64,000 nt of DNA from Stratiolaelaps scimitus. Its lineage: Eukaryota > Arthropoda > Arachnida > Mesostigmata > Laelapidae. The notes beneath the pieces are model-generated. The model saw nothing but the letters and a program-made list of their open reading frames with translations. It was not told the origin of the DNA and made no database searches. Shown piece by piece: positions 51,666 to 61,838 of this stretch; positions within the stretch are counted from its first letter, which is position 1, and the number at the start of each line of letters is the position of its first letter. Location: contig JABWDB010000007.1 of the NCBI GenBank assembly GCA_019614645.1, positions 9,995,501 to 10,059,500 of the forward strand, read 5' to 3'. The translations under genes were made by a program, and so were the position numbers.

Positions 51666-51688
51666 TACACACAAACACACACACACAC
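51666..51688. repeat. (CA)n microsatellite
   Basis: CA repeats with one interruption. Confidence 0.9.
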
Positions 51689-52274
51689 TATATATGTAGA
51701 TCTACCGCGCCGTGATCGTACGATAGCAGTCGCGTCTAGAGCCACGACGACGTATCTCTGAAAATCTTTCAACAAGTGTCAATCAAAGTCATCACTTAGC
51801 GTCTGCCGGTTATGGTGTGAAGGCGCTTTTTACAGGCGATTATAGACGGCGGCGGTGGCGGCGACACCAGCGTCAGCGTTGTGTGTTTGCAGGCAACAGA
51901 CGGCCTGCCGATTTCACCTTGACTTTGGCAACGTGTACTTTCTCTGTGTATTTGTGTTGTACTGCTACGCAGCGTTGTCCCGTCCGCCTTTTAGTCCTAT
52001 TAGAGTCAAAGGACACGTTCGAAGCCAAGAAATGACAGTTGTGTCTGATTTCTATTGAATTCTGTATTTGTATAACTCACGGCCGCTAAGATGCCCCGCA
52101 GCTAAAGGGCGATGACGTCAATGAGTGCGTGACTCCAGTGGTTGAATCTGGTAGAAATAGATCGCTATCTAGCTCAGATTTGTGGCTCACAAACTATTTC
52201 TTCTCTCTGACGCTGAACAATATTTATACGACGATAAGGCATGACATGCATTGAAGGGTAAAGGTAAAGCTCTA

Positions 52275-52313
52275 TTGGTTTATTGAAGGAACTGCAATTT
52301 TACAATGCTTAAG
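52275..52313 (-). repeat. AATAAACC repeat family, copy 4
   Basis: + strand TTGGTTTATTGAAGGAACTG followed by CAATTTTACAATGCTTAAG. Close match to the reverse complement of copy 1 across about 38 bp. Confidence 0.65.
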
Positions 52314-53495
52314 TTAAGGGAATTCAATAGATCTTAGGACGAAATTCATACATATATGGTGGGAGATATAATACCTCAAGGGGAACGGTCGAACATTTAA
52401 CTATCTTGTTATTAAACGCGTTTATAAGCTACAGTTGTTTATATTTAAAAAAATTAGTATTGGAGCAAGGAGAATATCGCCGTCCAACTCCCGACTTGAG
52501 ACTCGGGTTCACTAGTAATGGCCGCTACATTATGGAACTTAACATATAGTATTGATGCTATGTGTAAAACTACGAAAAACCAAATAGAGTTCTACAATCG
52601 ATCTCAATCGGATAGCTAATCAAAGCATGTGCCATCAAACACGCCGCTTTCGTGGTCTTTTCATTGTCAAAATCATTCGATCATAAAGTAACGTTCGAAG
52701 CAAGCTTTTATAAACGCTCAGCTTTCGCGATAGCTGCAATTGGCTATATTTTTCCAGTTTCCAGCCAAGCCCAAAATAAACTGCTCTGTGAGCCACCTGC
52801 ATAGGGACTGAAACATTTTCGACTTAAAATTAATTCTCTGTTCGAGTGTCCGAAGACGGAATCTCGTAATCACTCTTACTATAATACGTTGAATGCATTA
52901 TTATGAATTATATTTTACCAAATGGCTATTTTCTGCGGTATGTATTCGTGAGCTCGTCCAGATGCGACTCAGGTGCTCGTATGCCTCCAGCGAAAAGTGC
53001 GCCATGAAGATACGATACACGACATGAGAAGTGTGCACACTCTTCGCCGTGGTAGCTCTCCCCCTAAAACGACCCTCTCGGGTGCACTCGTTCTTACCCA
53101 GGAGTCCTCTCCCCTTGAGAAAGGGCAGGGCACGTTCTGAAGAGGTTCATTTCGCTCGAGCCGAACATGAACGAGCTCAGTTCTTCGACGTGACTCGTAG
53201 AAGCGCCTTGTGTTCTCTAATGGGATTAATGAATTAAAGCCAGCATGAGGATAACTTGCGAATGCGCTGATCTGAGTTCAGCGTGCACAGTGGCCATGCG
53301 CGCGAAATCAGCACGGTGAACTGAAGGGTGTAACATCTTCAGTAGTATCAGTTTGTTCTTCATGTGATATATTCGGTCATGCTGATACACGAACGCGGAA
53401 TGACATGAACTTGCAAAAAGCGATCAACCGTCCACCTTTGGCAACGGATAAACACAAGGGATATCGTGCCCAGTGCCAAATAACACGTCTCCACA

Positions 53496-56400
53496 ATGGA
53501 TGCGCGCCGTCCCGACCCCGTCATCTGTACCATCGTTACGTGTACTCTCGTTGTAGTCGCTTTACATTCTGCGGTCCTCATAGACGCGCGCTATGTACGG
53601 CCAGAGGATTGCACGTGGGAACCGATGCCCGACACGACTGGCGTCTCAATGGCGTGCAGCATAGAGAGGTTACAGGGTGGCGCGAACCCCACGGACTTCT
53701 CCCTTATAATGCCAGGTCACGCGCTTCAGCTAGCCATTCGCTGCGGTGACGTGATGCTACAAAGTGATCTAGCGAATAACTCATTTGAGCATTTGCGCGG
53801 CCTGCAATCGCTCAGTATCGAATATTGCAAACTTAACCGAGTGCCTCTTAGAGCGTTCCATGGTCTCTCCGACCTGAAACGGCTGACAGTGAAGACGTAC
53901 AATACGGAACGAGGACACTTTGTCTTACGTATCCCACCGATGAGCTTCACGCCACTCGACAATGTCGAGTCGTTGGATCTTAGCGAGAATAACATTGAAT
54001 CATTGCCTCACGCCGCGCTGTGCGGACTGGGACATCTTCGGTTCGTCAACCTTTCGCGCAACGCTTTCACCAACGTACTCAATACGGGCTTCTCCGCGGA
54101 GTCGCGGTGCAGCCCTGCGCTGCGCGAGCTCGAGTTAGCCCACAACAAATTTCGGGTTCTGTCCGACCACGCGTTTGCATCACTGGTTCGGCTAGAGGAG
54201 CTGCGCTTAGAGCACAATAGTATCGCCAGGGCAGAGCCTGCGGCTCTGACAGGCCTCTCGACACTGGAGCGTCTTGATATTGCTCACAATATGCTTGTAG
54301 CCCTGCCCTCGAAATTGTTTCGCGCCACTCCCAACTTATCAGAACTCTATCTACGCAATAATAGTCTAGGCGCACTTCCACCTGGACTATTTTCAGGACT
54401 CCATGTGTTGGCCATACTCGATCTGGCCCACAATCTACTGTCTACACTTGAATGGCTGAGACCTGAAAGTTCGGCTGACCTGGCACACCTAAGTGTACTC
54501 GATCTCAGTCACAACCGAATAACGAGCCTTGATCCCAGCAATTTTCGTGCCCTCATTAACGTGCAGACACTTCAGCTGCAACATAATCTAATCGATCACA
54601 TCGCTGACAACACCTTTGTGACATTGGCAAACCTTCAAACCTTGGTGTTGAGCAACAATCGCCTGAAGAGTCTAACCGCTCGGATGATAAACGGCCTCGA
54701 ATCAGTGATGACACTCCAGCTTGACTATAATCGGCTGGACACAATACATGCCCATGCGTTCCGCAATATCTCGATGCTCCAAGAATTAAACATTGCTGGA
54801 AACCAGCTAGCCACTGTTCCCGCTGCTGTGTCGTCGCTTAAAATGCTACGTTCGTTGGATATGTCCGAAAATGAAATCCACAATGTGGCCAACGCCTCGT
54901 ACCAGGGTCTTAGCCAGCTGTACGCACTTAACCTGATGGGGAATCGGATCGGGAATATTAGTCAGGGGGCCCTGAGAGACCTGGCCTCAGTGCGCATCCT
55001 CAATCTGGCCCGCAACAACATTCAGACCATTGAGAAGGCGACGTTTGATGACGTCCCCGGCCTCCACTATCTCCGATTGGATTCGAATGCCATCGACGAC
55101 GTCAACGGGCTATTCAGTAACCTGCACGATCTCATCATGCTTAACATTTCCGTGAACAAGGTGCGTTGGTTTGATTATGCATTGATCCCCGTGGGTCTCC
55201 AGTGGTTGGACATTCACGCCAACCAGATTGAGGCTCTCGGCAACTACTTCGAACTCGAGCAGAGTCTCAAGCTGCGTACTCTCGACGTGTCGTTCAATAA
55301 ATTAACAGATCTCGACTCGTCATCACTGCCAAACGGTATCGAAATTGTGTTCCTGAAAAATAACAACCTCAAGCTAATTCAGCCTTTTACGTTTCTCGGC
55401 AAGCAGAACCTCACCCGGGTCGATTTAACCAACAATCAGCTACAGGTGCTCGAGATTGCGACGTTTCGCCTTAGCGAAGTGCCAGCTCACCGCCCCCTGC
55501 CCGAATTTTCCATCGGGGGCAACGCATATGTATGCGATTGCCACATGGAATGGCTTCAACGATTTCAAGGTCCCGTATCGATGAGCAATGACGATCTGCG
55601 CCAATACCCCCGCGTTATCGATCTGCACAATGTCGAGTGCAAATTAAGCTTCTCCAAGAATGCCCAGGTGCTCCCGCTAGTCAAGTTGAGATCGTCGCAA
55701 TTTCTCTGCGAATACAAAAGTCATTGCTTCTCGCTGTGCCACTGCTGTGATTTCGACGCTTGCGACTGCGAGATGGTCTGTCCAGATAATTGCACCTGCT
55801 ATCACGACCAGTCCTGGGCTACCAACATCGTCGACTGCAGCGTGCCCCGCCGACAAAACAGCACCACCGGCGCCAGCAGCGGCAACAGCTACAGCCACGG
55901 CCCGCAACGTCTGCCGATGGAAGCCAGCGAGGTGTACCTTGACGGCAATGACATTTCTACCCTCACACCACATCTGTTCGTCGGCCGCAACAGCATGCGG
56001 GTGCTGTTCCTCAACAACTCGAAGGTGGTCACCATCCAGAATCGCACGTTTAGCGGGTTGCAGAACCTTCGAGTGCTGCGACTGGAAAACAATAACATCT
56101 TTGCGTTACGCGGCCACGAATTCGACGGACTGTCTCAACTCAGCGAGTTGTACCTGTCCAATAACCAGTTAAATTCAATCAACAACGCGACGTTCACGCA
56201 CCTCAAGAGTCTGGAACTGCTGTATCTTGATCGAAATTCTCTAGTTGAAATTTCGGTGTGGAGCTTCCAGGCTAACCTTCGCCTCATTGATCTCCGTCTA
56301 TCGCAGAACCCGTGGACATGCGATTGTCCATTTACGCAGGATCTTTCCAGATTTCTTCAGGAACGTGGTGGAAGCGTGCGTGACATCTTCCAAGTGTCCT

Positions 56401-57107
56401 GTGTCTACAACGAGACGCGAGCCCTGCCCCTGTGGGAGCTTAATGTTACAGGTTGTCATAGCGTCCCGCCGTCGGTTCGGCGATTTCACTTGAATAGCAT
56501 CGAAGACTATGTGCCGGTATTTGCTGGCCTTTGCGCAATATTTGTCATCATCGTCATCATCAGCCTGATGAGCCTTTGGGTGTCGAGTCGCTATGGCCTA
56601 CGGATGTTCCACCGTGCCCCCGCCGAGGAAGAGAAACTATTCGATGCATTTGTCTCATACAGTAAACGGGACGAGGCCTTCGTAGCGCAGTTACTCGCCC
56701 CAGAGCTGGAGTGCGGCAGTCCCCCATATCGCCTATGCCTGCACTACCGTGATCTGCCAATGGCTGGTGGCTATCTAAACGAAGCCATCCAGGAGGCTGT
56801 CGAGAGCTCTCGAAGGACAATCGTTGTCCTGTCAGAGCACTTCCTTAAAAGTGAGTGGTGCCGCTACGAGTTCAAGTCTGCTCATCAGGAGGTCTTAAAC
56901 AATAGGCATCATAAGTTGGTTGTCATCTTTGTTGGCCGCGTATCGTACCGCGAGCTCGACCCCGAAATTCGCATGTGGCTCAAGCACAGTACGTTCCTTC
57001 ATTGGGGTGAGAAGAAGTTTTGGAATAAACTGCGCTACTCAATGCCGGACGCACGTCATCGCAAGGTCCTGCGTTCTGATCTTAATTCGGTCGCCGTACA
57101 TATCTGA
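53496..57107 (+). CDS. Toll-like receptor, long-Toll class (Toll-6 / Tollo / 18-wheeler type)
   Basis: Single-pass cell-surface receptor of 1,203 residues, encoded without introns. Seen: hydrophobic signal peptide about residues 9-27; 23 leucine-rich repeats from about 103 to 652; a cysteine cap (C680, C682, C715, C738); a second cysteine cluster (744-781) containing CHCCDFDACDCEM, the signature I know from Toll-6/Tollo/18w-type receptors; five more repeats (811-919); a final cap (C942, C944, C969, C987); a membrane segment 1005-1029; and a TIR domain 1047-1190 with box 1 FDAFVSYS (1049), box 2 HYRDLP (1083-1088) and box 3 FW (1175). The start is firm: an in-frame TAA lies at 53481-53483 and ATG 53496 is the first Met. 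Known for the class: long Tolls act in cell sorting and planar polarity as well as immunity. The tail after TIR is very short and ends VAVHI, which fits a class II PDZ ligand (inference). Which insect paralogue it corresponds to cannot be settled without a tree. Confidence 0.97.
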   Translation: MDARRPDPVICTIVTCTLVVVALHSAVLIDARYVRPEDCTWEPMPDTTGVSMACSIERLQGGANPTDFSLIMPGHALQLAIRCGDVMLQSDLANNSFEHLRGLQSLSIEYCKLNRVPLRAFHGLSDLKRLTVKTYNTERGHFVLRIPPMSFTPLDNVESLDLSENNIESLPHAALCGLGHLRFVNLSRNAFTNVLNTGFSAESRCSPALRELELAHNKFRVLSDHAFASLVRLEELRLEHNSIARAEPAALTGLSTLERLDIAHNMLVALPSKLFRATPNLSELYLRNNSLGALPPGLFSGLHVLAILDLAHNLLSTLEWLRPESSADLAHLSVLDLSHNRITSLDPSNFRALINVQTLQLQHNLIDHIADNTFVTLANLQTLVLSNNRLKSLTARMINGLESVMTLQLDYNRLDTIHAHAFRNISMLQELNIAGNQLATVPAAVSSLKMLRSLDMSENEIHNVANASYQGLSQLYALNLMGNRIGNISQGALRDLASVRILNLARNNIQTIEKATFDDVPGLHYLRLDSNAIDDVNGLFSNLHDLIMLNISVNKVRWFDYALIPVGLQWLDIHANQIEALGNYFELEQSLKLRTLDVSFNKLTDLDSSSLPNGIEIVFLKNNNLKLIQPFTFLGKQNLTRVDLTNNQLQVLEIATFRLSEVPAHRPLPEFSIGGNAYVCDCHMEWLQRFQGPVSMSNDDLRQYPRVIDLHNVECKLSFSKNAQVLPLVKLRSSQFLCEYKSHCFSLCHCCDFDACDCEMVCPDNCTCYHDQSWATNIVDCSVPRRQNSTTGASSGNSYSHGPQRLPMEASEVYLDGNDISTLTPHLFVGRNSMRVLFLNNSKVVTIQNRTFSGLQNLRVLRLENNNIFALRGHEFDGLSQLSELYLSNNQLNSINNATFTHLKSLELLYLDRNSLVEISVWSFQANLRLIDLRLSQNPWTCDCPFTQDLSRFLQERGGSVRDIFQVSCVYNETRALPLWELNVTGCHSVPPSVRRFHLNSIEDYVPVFAGLCAIFVIIVIISLMSLWVSSRYGLRMFHRAPAEEEKLFDAFVSYSKRDEAFVAQLLAPELECGSPPYRLCLHYRDLPMAGGYLNEAIQEAVESSRRTIVVLSEHFLKSEWCRYEFKSAHQEVLNNRHHKLVVIFVGRVSYRELDPEIRMWLKHSTFLHWGEKKFWNKLRYSMPDARHRKVLRSDLNSVAVHI

Positions 57108-57245
57108 CGAGCGCAATCCGACGAGCAGCACGAACAGCGAATGGAGCGGCAGCAGCGATCTGTGGAGCAGAAATCGTCTCCAGTATCTCCGTCCACGATA
57201 CTAGATCTCACGACCCATGACTATTACATCTGGCAAAGCAGCTAA
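57108..57245 (+). other. In-frame extension after the Toll TGA: possible readthrough tail or 3' UTR
   Basis: The Toll stop at 57105-57107 is TGA followed by C. The same frame then runs 45 codons to TAA at 57243-57245. The peptide is polar and Q/E/R-rich at first, then Ser/Pro-rich (KSSPVSPS), and ends HDYYIWQSS. Established: TGA-C is among the leakiest stop contexts in animals, and readthrough is common in insects. An open stretch of this length has roughly a one in ten chance of arising by accident, so the default reading is ordinary 3' UTR. Confidence 0.3.
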
Positions 57246-59740
57246 TTTACTGAGCCTCTCCCAGAGCGCAAACGGTAGGTTGATACATGTCGTCACGGGA
57301 GACGTCACGGAGGAGCCACGCCGCAGAGGCCGCCTCCGATTTTCGCTTCTGATATCGACAGCCGCTGCTATGCAATCGCGTTAGTGCTAACGATCCAACG
57401 ACGAAGATAAGAAGGATGAGAGCGGTCGTAAATATCAAAAAGCTGTATAAAGGAAAAATGGAAGGGCAGAGACGAGACGAGAAAAGGAGGGCGAAGCAGC
57501 AATAACTCTCGACGAAGTTGGAGTGGATCGACTTGCTTGGTGTACCTGGTTGGCGAAGGCTGCTCCACGGGTCTTCCCCCCTGAATATGACGTGGCCAGT
57601 GGTGTAGTCAAGGTCAAGGCGTTCCACAGGCTTGAACTATTGCATATTACATATGCATATGTCCCCTTGGTCAGGTCGTACAGTGACGGACATCAATGGT
57701 AGGCGGAAGAAAGCGAGCGAGCGAGAGGGAGAGAGAAAGAGGAATAATCTGTATTTATATGATCATTTATAGTAATATCTTTGAAATATTGCAACGGAAT
57801 CGAACTGCCCCGCTGTAATCAGGTGCTGTATCAGGTGACAGTGAACGCACCAACAGCAACGTCTGCCGAAAAGTGAAGATTGTATTGTAAATAGAATCAG
57901 AGGATACTGTATGAAAATAGAGGAGCTATGTGAAAATCTGTATTATAAGTGAGAGGGGTTATAGGGCAATAGGAAGGAACGGTAGTATTGAACCTTGTAA
58001 TGGTTATCTGTGATACTGACTCGATGCACATAGAGCGGAAGACGGAGAGCGAGAGAGGTTGGACACCACATCACACGCTTAATGCGTCACAACGAAAACG
58101 AACTAATAGTTCATTTGCACCTTTGTTAGATAGAAATACGCATACCCACACTATGACATTTGGGCCGATCGGCGGCCCGGAGGTTAAAGTCGGTCTCAGT
58201 AGTTCCCCCTTTTTCACCAGTAAACTTTTTCTAGGAAAACCTACTCTGTGATTTGAATATTAGAACACTTAAATTACAATGACATTTGAGCCTTTCACAT
58301 ACTGCTAACAAGGCAGGTTGCACGGTGAAGTCGACCAACGGAGAACACCACCTAGAAAACTCGAAATAGTCAAACAGTATTGAGCTTAGGCAAAAACAGT
58401 AACATCCTCTTTTTCAATGGCGAATACGCAATGTTTACCATTAGTACGAGAGTTACTGAGAGATCGTCGGAAGTCCGTAACGATTTTTAATGAAATCAAT
58501 TAAAAGCCATGCTTGAAGCCATATTTGAAATATAATCAGCATAGTTGAGCAAATAAAGCCCATTGAATTGTATAATGAATTTGTCCATATGAACAACTAC
58601 AATATATTTGTTTCAATATATCAACAAAAATTCAACCATTAATTAGTATATGAATTAGCCCCTGTTGTTGACCTTGAGAACGTCTCCGTTATGTCCATCT
58701 CTCTCGGCGGAGAGCTCAACTACGAAGCTTATTTAATAATAATCAACAATAAAAGTAATATTACTGTAAAGTAACGTGTACATAGTTTGTATTAAGCACA
58801 TTCCTGAATTAACGTGAGAAGAATCGCAGTCTGACGAGGAGAACTAAAATGAAAATACAACTTTAAAAACAAATAAAATAACAGGGTGCAAAAATATTGC
58901 ACCCCGCAAAAATAATCAGCGCTGCATCATTACAATTTCAACAGCAAACATGTGATTTATTCAAATAACAAAAAAAAGCGATACAAATATCGACCCAACT
59001 AATATTCCAAGTCTAGGTAAAATCCTTCCTTGTGGAACCCCTTGTTCTAAATCCGAACTATATTATTTCACTTCAGTATACTTATCTGCTCATTCAGTTA
59101 TATCCGCTCTGCCGTTCAATTCGTTTTGTTACCCGATAATTACATTGTCCTGTTTCAGTAGTTGGTTAGACTGTTCGATTACCTTGTATGTGGTTTTAAT
59201 TATCAGTTGACTAACAGTAAATAACAGCCTTAGCTAGCAGTTCGTTAGGAGGTTACTTAGACTTATATAATATTAGCTGTCAGTTAAGTGAAGGTTGGCA
59301 ACATCTGAACAACAGGGCTATTCAGTTAAGCTGATTCAATCTCACTATATTTCAACCATCATATCACTCCCTGGCAATTTGGATGAAAATGCCACTTTTC
59401 AATCTTTTGCCCTGCCGACGTTATTCTATTACGGTTATTCCGCGATATCACGATAGAAATAACCTCGAATCCCAATATACCCAGAGATAGTCTTAGGTTA
59501 TGCGTGAATACGGAAGAAAAACCACTCTATTAAGCAATATGAAGCCAGTATTCAGTGGATCTATTCATCGGGGACACTACCGTCAAATAGTTAGGCTTCA
59601 CATACTTTCTCGAATTGCAAATGATGATCTCACCCTTGAGCGAGTTGTGACCGAGCGAGGTAACACTGAAGTAAATGGTTAAAGCGTTTCCAGTCTCCAT
59701 CGTTTCAACTGGACAAGGGAGCTTCCACCAGGTTGAGTGA
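57246..59740. other. Downstream flank of Toll, probably 3' UTR then intergenic
   Basis: GC-richer to about 57.6 kb, then increasingly AT-rich with several AATAAA motifs. No downstream gene seen. Confidence 0.5.
58552..58557 (+). terminator. Candidate polyadenylation signal AATAAA
   Basis: First AATAAA I noticed downstream of Toll on the + strand, about 1.4 kb after the stop. Further AATAAA motifs follow near 58748 and 58871. Any of them could end the Toll transcript. The hexamer is frequent by chance in AT-rich DNA, so confidence is low. Confidence 0.3.
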
Positions 59741-59742
59741 GA

Positions 59743-60465
59743 TCATCGTGACTTGCGCACCCCTTGAGCAGTAGTGCAATAATATGCATCCCATTTAGTT
59801 CCCGATGGCCTTAAGCAGAAATCCAAACACCGGCCGGGGTTGGTGATAAGCTTCGGAAATTCGAGAGAATGGGATAGATAGCCCACATCCGATGTATGCT
59901 CAGTACCGACAAACCCCAGTAGGCAGGTAGGTCTACATGTAGACCGCATAAACGTAGAGCGAGTTGTCGGGAAGCGGATATCCCAGAAGGACCCCGGACG
60001 ATGCGTCGGAAGCCTTATCATTGATATCAGTTTTCGACAACCACTCCATAGACAAGGCACACAATGTTCTGGCATAGGTACGGCAGGTAAACAAGACGAA
60101 CGTACGTAGCCTGTCACACTAATGGACTCCTCGTCCATCTCTCGCCAGACAGAATGCATACCGACACTTGAAAGCGAATTAAGTTCGCTACCATTTATGT
60201 GCGTATATATAAAGGTAGCTATGTGACAACGGATCGCGCAAACAGCTCGAACAATTTCGATGATATTTCCTCTCTGTGCTTGGCTTGACAGGAACACACA
60301 TGAAATAAACCGTGGTCTGTTTTCGTCATATGGATATGTATAAATAGGTCTGTCTTGGGAAGGAGCCATGTGAACTCTTGAGGTTGTTTGGGCTGGTGAT
60401 CTTCTGTGCAAGTTGGCATCGGCCTGAGTACAAAAGTACCAGATGTAAGTCCTCGACTGGCACAC
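59743..60465 (-). CDS. Long unidentified open frame
   Basis: 240 codons without a stop on the minus strand, the second longest open frame of the window and somewhat longer than expected by chance in 64 kb. It opens on GTG; the first ATG is at about residue 33 (MAPSQDRPIYTYPY), leaving about 208 residues. Cys, Arg and Ser are abundant, with no signal peptide, membrane segment or family motif that I recognise. Just upstream on the same strand another short frame (60509-60700) reads MNFFGQDEVGNFILLK. Together they could be a decayed transposon or an unknown gene, but no splice structure is evident. Confidence 0.15.
   Translation of the reverse strand: MCQSRTYIWYFCTQADANLHRRSPAQTTSRVHMAPSQDRPIYTYPYDENRPRFISCVFLSSQAQRGNIIEIVRAVCAIRCHIATFIYTHINGSELNSLSSVGMHSVWREMDEESISVTGYVRSSCLPAVPMPEHCVPCLWSGCRKLISMIRLPTHRPGSFWDIRFPTTRSTFMRSTCRPTCLLGFVGTEHTSDVGYLSHSLEFPKLITNPGRCLDFCLRPSGTKWDAYYCTTAQGVRKSR
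59930..59945. repeat. Perfect 16-bp palindrome
   Basis: GGTCTACATGTAGACC, sharing the core TCTACATGTAGA with 36320-36341. Confidence 0.9.
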
Positions 60466-60954
60466 CTGACGAGTTACGAGTTTTTAAACGATGCCCTCCA
60501 AGAATCCGTCAGAAAGGGTAAGATTTTTGCCCTTGTTCGTGATACCTCTGCAACGACTCAACAGGTTTGAGCAGGCTAAATTGCTCTGTGGAATAATGCG
60601 AAATGCATGTGACTATGTCTAAGGGCTTCCCTACAGATTCAGAAGGTGACGTTTTTAAGAGAATGAAGTTACCAACTTCGTCCTGGCCAAAAAAATTCAC
60701 CCATATCTTAGGAGAGATACATGGGTGATTCAGTTCACTATTAGGTTAAGTCATATACAGCCCGCACATTTTTGAAACCTATAGGATAGTTCAGATATCT
60801 AGAAGTTTTTTTATTTCCTTTTTTTTAATCAGAGGAAATTGCTTCAGGTCTAGCTTTCAAGTGTATAATGCTAAATATTCTATTGTGCGGCTCAACGTTT
60901 ATCTGACTTGTGATTAACCCATATCTATAGAACTTTGCTGCTGTGGTATCTACC

Positions 60955-61016
60955 TGCCCAACCTCCGCCAAGGACTTTCAAATCGTGCCCAACCTCCGCC
61001 AAGGACTTTCAAATCG
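60955..61016 (+). repeat. Perfect tandem duplication of 31 bp
   Basis: Two identical units beginning TGCCCAACCTCCGCCAAGG and ending TTTCAAATCG, back to back, followed by the first bases of a third. A recent local slippage or duplication event. Confidence 0.95.
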
Positions 61017-61381
61017 TGCACATGAGTTGATGATAATAATGCAAACTGTCAGTATTGCACCTTTCGGGAGGATCTCCAAAGTTCAAGGCAAATTCTGACA
61101 AATTGATTCTAAAGTCACGGTTCTTTGCCAGATCTTGATAGCTGAATCTTTCCTAAAACCGTTCCTGATAATCGTTATCATAGGTAACGATGGATGTTCG
61201 ATGTTGGCCAGGTCCAAGTTGACACCCTCATTTCTCTTTAAGGTCTCCATTGATTTCACCTTCCAATATTTTTCGTCTACCCAAACCTACACACGAAAAT
61301 CGCCAAAATCGTTACAGCCGTCGCTGAGGTCATCGTACACCTTGATACATACATACAAACCATGTTAACTCGATTTACTAG

Positions 61382-61384
<3 letters not shown>

Positions 61385-61422
<38 letters not shown>

Positions 61423-61427
61423 TATAT
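61385..61427. repeat. (AT)n microsatellite
   Basis: 43 bp of alternating AT with a single phase change. Confidence 0.95.
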
Positions 61428-61776
61428 CTCGCATCTTCTCACTGTTTGCATGTCTGTGAAAGACTATTGGCAGCATCGCGTGCGCAATTTCATGCACGAC
61501 TGCGTGATCTGATCGAATGCAACTTCCCACCTACACCGACCACTGCTCCTATTATATAATCGGAAACAGGAAGAACCTATTCTTCGTTAGACTCATGTGG
61601 GATGTTCCATACTTTCCAGGTGCAAGCGACACGTTGTAGATCCGCGAATTCCTACCGATCCATGTCCGTTGGTTTCCGAAAAGATAGGATTTGCTGTCGC
61701 TTGGTAGGAGACAGACATCCTATTGTGGTTGTTTTTCAAACACTATATTGCTGCCTTAAGCTAGAGCTATTGGTTG

Positions 61777-61838
61777 AAGCAATGCGAAAGCAGTACCGTG
61801 GACGTTAAATGTTGGCTGAGAGTCAGCCCGAAAAAGTT
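61777..61838 (+). mobile_element. 5'-truncated SINE, copy D, with perfect 15-bp target-site duplication
   Basis: Only the last 62 bp of the SINE are present, from AAGCAATGCGAAAG through GTGGACGTTAAATGTTGG to GAGTCAGCCCGAAAAAG. The perfect 15-bp repeat TAGAGCTATTGGTTG sits on both sides (61762-61776 and 61839-61853). The perfect duplication indicates a young insertion that stopped before reverse transcription reached the tRNA head, as LINE-type machinery does. Confidence 0.85.

Larger units (their letters stand above)
50170..53490. other. Upstream flank of the Toll gene, no gene seen
   Basis: Mostly AT-rich DNA. It holds a CA-rich tract (51666-51688) and an AATAAA-type repeat copy (52275-52313). 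Small open frames here resemble nothing known. The stretch 53031-53240 is somewhat GC-richer but has no recognised signal. If the 49.8-kb promoter is right, this region would be the first intron. Confidence 0.5.

Noticed and set aside
53726..56820. Antisense and out-of-frame open stretches overlapping the Toll gene
   Set aside because: They are shadows of the real frame. None has a domain, and the Toll frame is complete.
57247..57627. 126-codon minus-strand frame with a hydrophobic segment (FLIFTTALILLIFVVG) just after Toll
   Set aside because: It opens on GTG, has no upstream ATG or splice evidence, and lies in probable Toll 3' UTR. The hydrophobic run comes from complementary AT-rich sequence.
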